A stretch of DNA of 64,000 nt. It comes from Tilletiaria anomala UBC 951 (Eukaryota; Basidiomycota; Exobasidiomycetes; Georgefischeriales; Tilletiariaceae). The DNA lies in assembly GCF_000711695.1 (NCBI RefSeq), contig NW_013546945.1, positions 27,322 through 91,321 on the forward strand, written 5' to 3'. Below the pieces are notes generated by a model. The model was not told the DNA's origin. It did not search any database and worked only from the letters and a program-made list of their open reading frames with translations. Positions within the stretch are counted from its first letter, which is position 1. Every line of letters begins with the position of its first letter. This document shows positions 58,249 to 64,000 of the stretch, piece after piece. The position numbers were made by a program, and so were the translations under genes.

Positions 58249-60375
58249 GTAGCGAAGATCCGCTGCTACCTGCGTTGCACTCTATAGTCGAATCAGTTCA
58301 CCAATCTTGCGCAAGTGACTGCCCCTTCATCCTAAATGTGCTAAGAGATGTAGAGGCCGAGTAGCATTAACTTGTGGCTACGACTTTCTCACTTTAAGTG
58401 TATCCGTGACCTTGGATCAAAAAGTTGGACCGCAAGATGTTTGTTCTTTCGGTAACATTAAAGCAGAGTGTTGTTCACAAGCACTCCTCATCCTTTGCAG
58501 GCTGCGCCGCTTGTTCAGTGCTCACAGGATTGGACTGCGCTGCTTGAAAGTGAAGCAGGCTTCCTTCACCAACTGTGCTCACATGTAGTAGGGAGCGCAA
58601 CCAGTCCGAGTGCATGACGCTGCCGGCTGGATGGTGCGAGTAAACAATTGGCTCTCGTGGCTGCAAGCTGTTTATGGTCAAGTATACAACTGTCCATTGT
58701 CCAACAAGGAGCAGCCAGCCTACAGCGCGGGGGTGCCGCCAACGATCGACGTGACGGGACGCGATCCTCCACGTGAGCTGCCATCAGCACGTCTCCCGCT
58801 TGAGGACGTCTCCCACAGATCTCGGCCGAGAGCACAAAAGAAAGAGGCCCTGCTGATCGTTTCTAATGCACCCAGCAACTCGAGTCAGTGCCCTCTGGAC
58901 TTCTTGAAGACCAGGAAGTGATCGATTTCATTCCATTACTGCTCACACGCCCAAAAATCCAAACAAAGACACGCCGGCGAAGAGGGCTTTTCACGAAAGA
59001 GTTGCAAGTTGCACACCATGATCTCGTCGCACATGCTGTACATAGACTGCGCGGTGCGACGGGGTTGGACACGCGGCACCAATTGCCATGTTTTCCTAGT
59101 ATCCCCGACGAGGGAAGGCCAGGCTGAGTCGTGTGCCGGGCTGCTCGCATCCCGCGTTGCCTTTGGAAAGGGTCTCTATTAGTTTATAGTTTACATATCT
59201 ACATATAAAATGTCTCATCTGCCATTGCGCACCGTAGCCGCACACCACCGTTGGGCTGCCATAGAATTGTGGTGGCCGCAACCACCGAAGCGAGCGAAAC
59301 GTTCGGCCATTTCCGGTGTATGAGGACATCTGAGGAGATATTAGTTCACGCTTGCGATCCTTGGATCCACTTCGACATTCTGCAACTTCGATCAAGGCAA
59401 GGCACCAGTCCCCCTCAATTTGATTGATGAATAACACTTGCCGTACATCAGCAACTGACCTCAGCGTCGAGCGCCACTTGGTGTCCACGATCGAGCCGTG
59501 GGCCCTTTCGGACTTGGCCTGCAAGGCTTGTGCAAAGACCTCGTATATGTTTACTTGAATTGTACTTATTCCCGCAACCTGGCTCCACATCTCGTCCGAC
59601 ATCGACGCCAAGCCGAGCGGACTCTGTTGCATAGCTATCAGCAAGCGCGGTCTGGTTGAACGGCAACCTCAAGCAGCTCAGAATGCCCTCCCCTGCACGA
59701 TCTGTAGCACCGCACTTTGTGTGCATCTCGGCGCTGCGCTCAACGTACGCCTGCAACCCCCTGGGAAACTCGGCTCTCTTCTCTCTGGCTCCACTTGCCT
59801 CTTCAGAATCGAACTCATCCTTCTCGACGTCCTCAGCAGCATCAGACAGCTCGCCGGGCGCATACCCCTCTACCCCTTCGCCGCGAAACCCATTGGTTCC
59901 GCAGAGCAGGCCGTAAGTGGGGAGGGGGGGTGCAGCGGATGCGCATCTGCCAACAGACGAGGTGAGAGCGCCGTGCACTATTGAACACCTCTGGACAACG
60001 GAGCGAGGACACGCTGCGGAGCAGCGGAATCGAGGCGAGCTGGTCACGGTTCAGAAGAGAGGCTATTTTGAATTGATGGATCAAGTTGTTTGCTTGTTGA
60101 CCGGCCACAAGTCCTTATGCGCTGCAAATTTTCTGATATAGGAGTAGTTTTGACAGAGAACTTGAAGTCACTGCTGTGATTTGGCATGTGCGTTGATGAG
60201 AGGATGCAATGCGATCGTGGCCGTCCTCGGGGTGGAGCCGTTGAAAGACGGGACTCGGGACTCGGAACCAGATAAGCAAAGCATTGGGTCGGGCCTAGTG
60301 CGCCGCTCGCTGGCCTGCCAAGGGAACGACCTGGCGAGATGCTTGGTCTGATAATCTCTCAATTCCAGACAGTCA
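58249..60375. other. 2.1-kb region between the DUF1769 and phospholipase D genes
   Basis: Apart from the candidate coding stretch at 59096-59632 (and the overlapping - strand frame 59448-60047), I see no supported gene. The + strand frames 59656-59984 are antisense to that stretch. The rightmost part contains the PLD promoter. A GTGCGC...TTCCAG pair (60299-60367) with a TCTGATAAT branch-like site could be an intron in the PLD 5' leader. Confidence 0.4.
59096..59632 (-). CDS. Unresolved open stretch, possibly a decayed gene
   Basis: Not recognised. The frame from ATG 59632 runs 178 codons and reads like real protein in its first half (LGLASMSDEMWSQVAGIST, NIYEVFAQALQAKSERAHG, VLFINQIEGDWCLALIEV). 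It then degenerates into an Arg-rich tail. Upstream, a different - strand frame (to 60047) also looks protein-like (GVEGYAPGELSDAAEDVE, RGLQAYVERSAEMH), but I could find no splice pair that joins the two in phase. The layout W-I-x-Y followed by INxxxxDWxL faintly recalls Ulp1-type (C48) cysteine proteases, with Asp where the catalytic His of HW would be. That resemblance is weak and may be accidental. Confidence 0.2.
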   Translation of the reverse strand: MQQSPLGLASMSDEMWSQVAGISTIQVNIYEVFAQALQAKSERAHGSIVDTKWRSTLRSVADVRQVLFINQIEGDWCLALIEVAECRSGSKDRKRELISPQMSSYTGNGRTFRSLRWLRPPQFYGSPTVVCGYGAQWQMRHFICRYVNYKLIETLSKGNAGCEQPGTRLSLAFPRRGY

Positions 60376-63300
60376 ATGTTGGATGTTGGTCAAGGCATAG
60401 TCGGTGCGTCGCTAGAGCCTTTAAAGTATCTCCTCGACGCCGACCTTCATGCCACTGTGAGCGGAGGCAATATCCTGGACGGTTCATCGACATCTGCGCC
60501 GCTGATTGGAGGAGTCGTTGTCAAAATGGGTCTGAAGGACACCCTCATCAAGCACACCGACCCAAAAGTCCTCGGCGCCTCGCTCTCGCGTCTGGGCGTC
60601 TCAATCGGGACGGCATTCAACCCGGATCACAGGCACGATGAGGAATGTGAGAAGGAGGTAGACAGGAGGCGCGAGGCCATTCGCGATGGACATCGCTTCA
60701 GGAGCTTTGCGCCGATCAGAGAAGGGAATGCAGTCAAGTTCTACTCGGATGGGTGCGTCACCACGCTGCGAGCTAGCCAGGCTGACATGCGTCTCCATGC
60801 ATGAAGGGTGCGCGCTCGTTACCGACTGCCGCAGCTAACCGGCCGCTTGATGAATTCTGTTGTATGCTTGCAGGTGCGACTACTTTTGGGCTCTATCCGA
60901 GATCCTAGACAGTGCCAAAGAATGCATCTACATTCTTGATTGGTGGCTCAGCCCCGAGCTCTACCTGCGGCGACCACCTTCAATGTTCGAAGAATGGCGC
61001 GTCGACAGACTTCTCAAGCGCAAAGCCGAGGAGGGTGTCAAGATCTTCGTCGTCGTCTACAAAGAGGTCACGCAAACGATGTGATTGGAAACCATCTGAA
61101 CCCTCTCACCTGCGCGAACTGACGAGATCCATGGGCATTTACCACAGGACTATGAGCTCCGCACACACAAAGCACCATCTCGAAGCGCTCCATAAAAATA
61201 TCCAGGTCGCAAGACACCCAGACCATCTCGGTGGAGAGGTGACGCTGTTCTGGTCACATCATGAAAAGGTAGGTTTCGGTTCGTACCTGTGTCGAGATGT
61301 TCGAGATATTGAATGACCCTCACTTATCATGGCACTTCTCTCATCGCATGTTCCATATGATATCGTGCTCGCTCAAACAGCTTGTCTGTGTCGACAACCG
61401 TGTCGCCTGCATTGGTGGTTTAGACATTTGCTTCGGACGCTGGGACACGCAAAGCCATCCCCTCGCAGACTTGCACCCTTCTGATTGGCAGCGAACGCTG
61501 TTCCCAGGTCAAGACTACAACAACGCGCGTGTCCAAGACTTTCAACAGGGTGTGTCCTTTCCCCATCCCTGTGGAGCGGAGCCTCATTGCAAGCAAAGTA
61601 TCATCTGCGGCTGACAGCGTCTTTCATATCCTCTTGAACGAACCTGGAGTCGATGACTTTATGAGCAATCAGCAATCGCGGCTGGAGATTGGCCGGATGC
61701 CCTGGCACGACGTGCATGTCTCCTTCTACGGGCCGGCAGCGCTAGATGTGTCGATGCACTTTATCGAGCGGTGGAACTTTATCAAACAATTCAAGTACAA
61801 GCACGACCATCATTTCAGTTGGCTTGCATTCCCCAACGGCGCCAACAAACCCGAAGATGTCGACCCGCTCTTCCCAGATGTTGCTCGGCACCCACATCTG
61901 CAGCAGTTCGAAGGTGAGCGCGCAGCAAGCTGCTCTCCCAATGACGCAGCTGCTGATCTTTGCTTGCGGGCGCAGAACTCGGCGAAAAGTTCCGCCACCC
62001 ATTCCACTCTGAGCATCGCACGCAGGCGCTCGGAAACGCAAGCAACCCGATCGCGGGTAGTGCTAGCATTCAGGTGATACGTTCAAGCGCCGACTGGAGC
62101 CTGGGCATTCTAACAGAAAACTCGATTCAAAGCGCATACATCGAGGCAATCCGCGAAGCGAATCACTGCATCTATATTGAAAACCAGTTCTTCATCACCG
62201 CGACGCAGTTAGGCGAAAAAGTGCAGAATGTCATCGGCTCGGCAATCGTAGAGCGGGTCCTCTCCGCCGCGAAGGATGGGCGCAGATTCAAGGTCATCAT
62301 CGTCATCCCTACCATCCCCTGCTTTGCGGGAGAGTTGGAGGAATCCGCCGGCATCCGCTGCATCATGGCATTCCAGTACTGGTCCATTTGCCGCAGCGAA
62401 AACAGCATCTTCAAGACGCTGGAAAAAGCCGGCGTCAATCCTCACGACTACATTTCCTTCTACAACCTTCGGGGGTACGATCGTATCAATTATGACCGCA
62501 AGATGATCGCAGAGGTCGAATATGAGAGCGGCATCTCCTTCCACGAGACGCAGGTAGCCATCTCGCGCGTCCACCTCAGCGACGCGCAAATTGGCGATGG
62601 GCCAGCGCGCGAGGTGGTCAAGATCCGCAACCCCGTCAGCGACTCGGACAAAGTCGATGAAAAGACGGGCCAGCGCAAGCCGGCTGAGATCGCTGCGATT
62701 CCATTGCCGGCTAGCACGGAGGAAGCCAAGAACTTGTTGAAGCGTTTCCAAGCAAAAGTGCCGCAGAGCCACCAGCAGGTGCGTGACTCGATCGCCAGCG
62801 ACATCTTGCATGGTCAGCGGCCAGAGCGCGAAACGTGGAATGGCTCAGCAGCGGATGAGAAAGCTGCATACGTCACGGAGGAGACGTATGTTCACTCCAA
62901 GGTGAGGCTCTGTGCCCGGACCGAAACCAGGGGCAGCCTTACGCTTGTTGACACGCTTTATTCAGATTATGATTGTTGACGATCGCCGCGTCATCATTGG
63001 GTCCGCCAATCGTGAGCATCGGTGTGAAGGTCTCTCTGATCTCGCTCCTGGGACTGACACATTCACCTGATTACAGTCAACGATCGCAGTCAGTGCGGCA
63101 ACCGAGACAGCGAGATTGCCGTTTGCATCGAAGAGAAGGATCTCTTTGAGTCACGCATGGACGGCAAGCCGTACATGGCCTCCACATTTGCTGCATCTTT
63201 CCGTAGACATCGTGAGTACGCGCAACATGTTCCTCGCCCAAGGAGCGGAGCTGAACTTTATCGTGCTCTCCTACTCGCACAGTCTGGCGTCAGCACTTGG

Positions 63301-63749
63301 GCCTCATCCCACCACAGGGTTGCACTCCAGAAGAAGCACGCTCGTTTCCGACTGCGGCGATGCGGCCGGCCCCTTATCCGAATCCCGACCCTTCCATAAT
63401 CAACGACGAGTACGACCAGCTTGTACAAGATCCGCTTTCGGAGGAACTCGAGCGCATGTGGAAAGGACAGGCAACAACCAATACAGAGGTGTACGACGAC
63501 GTCTTCCGCGTGGTCCCTTCTGACAAGGTCAGGAATTGGAAGGACTACCATTCTTTCTTCCCGAAGCCACCCATCATGACTGGTCATGTCGCAGACCTCG
63601 CCTTCGACTTGGACTGGATCAAGCAGCGTCTCTCGCAGGTGCGAGGCTCGCTCGTCAACATGCCTCTGCACTTTCTCGAAGAGGAGGACCTTCAGAAAGG
63701 GTCGCGGGGCACAGAAGTCAACGATGTCACTCTCAAAATATATTTGTAA
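60376..63749 (+). CDS. Phospholipase D, two-HKD fungal type without PX/PH domains (903 aa)
   Basis: Hydrolyses phosphatidylcholine to phosphatidic acid and choline at membranes. Nine exons: 60376..60752, 60874..61080, 61148..61268, 61381..61549, 61650..61913, 61976..62901, 62966..63011, 63077..63211 and 63283..63749. Introns are 62-121 nt; the second donor is the weaker GTGATT. Both catalytic HxKxxxxD motifs are split by introns: HHEK-LVCVDN (about residues 232-240) and VHSK-IMIVDD (about residues 685-693), followed by GGLDICFGRWD and GSANLNDRS. Other family segments are YILDWWLSPELYLRRPP, VYKEVTQTM, PGQDYNNARVQDF, PWHDVHVSF and YIENQFFI. The protein is about half the length of yeast Spo14 because no PX or PH domain precedes the catalytic core. 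ATG 60376 (MLDVGQGIVG) is the first in frame, but an upstream exon is possible. Confidence 0.92.
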
Positions 63750-63768
63750 CGTATTCTCGTACTCACTG

Positions 63769-63793
63769 TATATATATATATATATATATATAT
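63769..63793. repeat. TA dinucleotide microsatellite
   Basis: Twelve TA units plus T, starting 20 bases after the phospholipase D stop codon, so it lies in the 3' untranslated region or just beyond. The remaining bases to 64000 show no gene. Confidence 0.9.
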
Positions 63794-64000
63794 GGGGCAA
63801 TTAGACATGGCGCAGGGCGCCCACACACTATGGGCATATCCACCAGTGTGCCTCTTCCCTGTTAGCACTCGTGGTGGACCATGGTATTTGCACTGTATGG
63901 TGCTCAACCGTGCATGGATGTAGCCACCGTGCCTGCTCTTGTGGAGACCCTCGGCACCGCTCGAGATGGGTGTACTCTGGGCACCAACGCTAACAACAAT

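Overview
The window is a gene-dense segment of a fungal nuclear chromosome, almost certainly a basidiomycete and plausibly one of the Ustilaginomycotina. The evidence is frequent short GT-AG introns (most 59-121 nt), GC-rich coding sequence with short intergenic gaps, A/G-CC-ATG start contexts, and typical fungal housekeeping genes. These include URA5, an OLE1-type desaturase with a fused cytochrome b5, a large NAD-glutamate dehydrogenase, and a UDP-glucose:glycoprotein glucosyltransferase ending in HDEL. A decayed lipase of the Candida antarctica lipase B family fits the same group but does not prove it. I see no bacterial features, CRISPR arrays, rRNA or tRNA genes, or intact transposons.

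Layout from left to right. 1-2.4 kb: a decayed secreted lipase gene. 2.6-6.0 kb (-): an Asteroid/XPG-like protein. 6.9-9.0 kb (+): a secreted FAD-linked oxidoreductase with a one-base frameshift. 9.7-12.2 kb (+): mitochondrial Hsp70. 12.7-14.7 kb (-): D-lactate dehydrogenase. 15.6-16.7 kb (+): a divergent mitochondrial-carrier-like protein. 16.7-19.2 kb: a long stretch with only two weak candidate genes. 19.2-20.8 kb (-): mitochondrial EF-Ts. 22.8-26.6 kb (+): NAD-GDH. 26.8-30.9 kb (-): a VPS9-domain Rab5 GEF. 31.5-32.4 kb (+): URA5. 32.5-37.6 kb (-): UGGT. 38.3-42.5 kb (+): an ATRIP/Rad26-like checkpoint protein. 42.6-44.3 kb (-): a METTL21-type methyltransferase. 44.8-46.1 kb (+): cardiolipin synthase. 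46.8-48.1 kb (+): FEN1. 48.3-50.2 kb (-): RSA4/Notchless. 50.9-52.3 kb (+): mitochondrial phosphate carrier. 53.4-55.1 kb (-): delta-9 desaturase. 57.2-58.2 kb (-): a DUF1769 protein. 60.4-63.7 kb (+): phospholipase D.

The genes are independently transcribed; divergent and convergent pairs alternate and there is no operon or biosynthetic cluster. Many products are mitochondrial (Hsp70, D-LDH, EF-Ts, NAD-GDH, cardiolipin synthase, phosphate carrier, probably the carrier-like protein), but I read that as ordinary gene neighbourhood, not as one system. Three genes act in genome maintenance or ribosome assembly (ATRIP-like, FEN1, RSA4), and three in membranes or secretion (UGGT, OLE1, PLD).

I modelled exons by hand from splice signals and frame continuity. 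No previously undescribed system is evident. The most interesting items are the broken lipase, the single-base frameshift in the FAD oxidoreductase, a possible spliced unknown gene preceded by a tiny membrane ORF at 17.5-18.25 kb, a carrier-like protein with degenerate signatures, and an unresolved open stretch at 59.1-60.0 kb.
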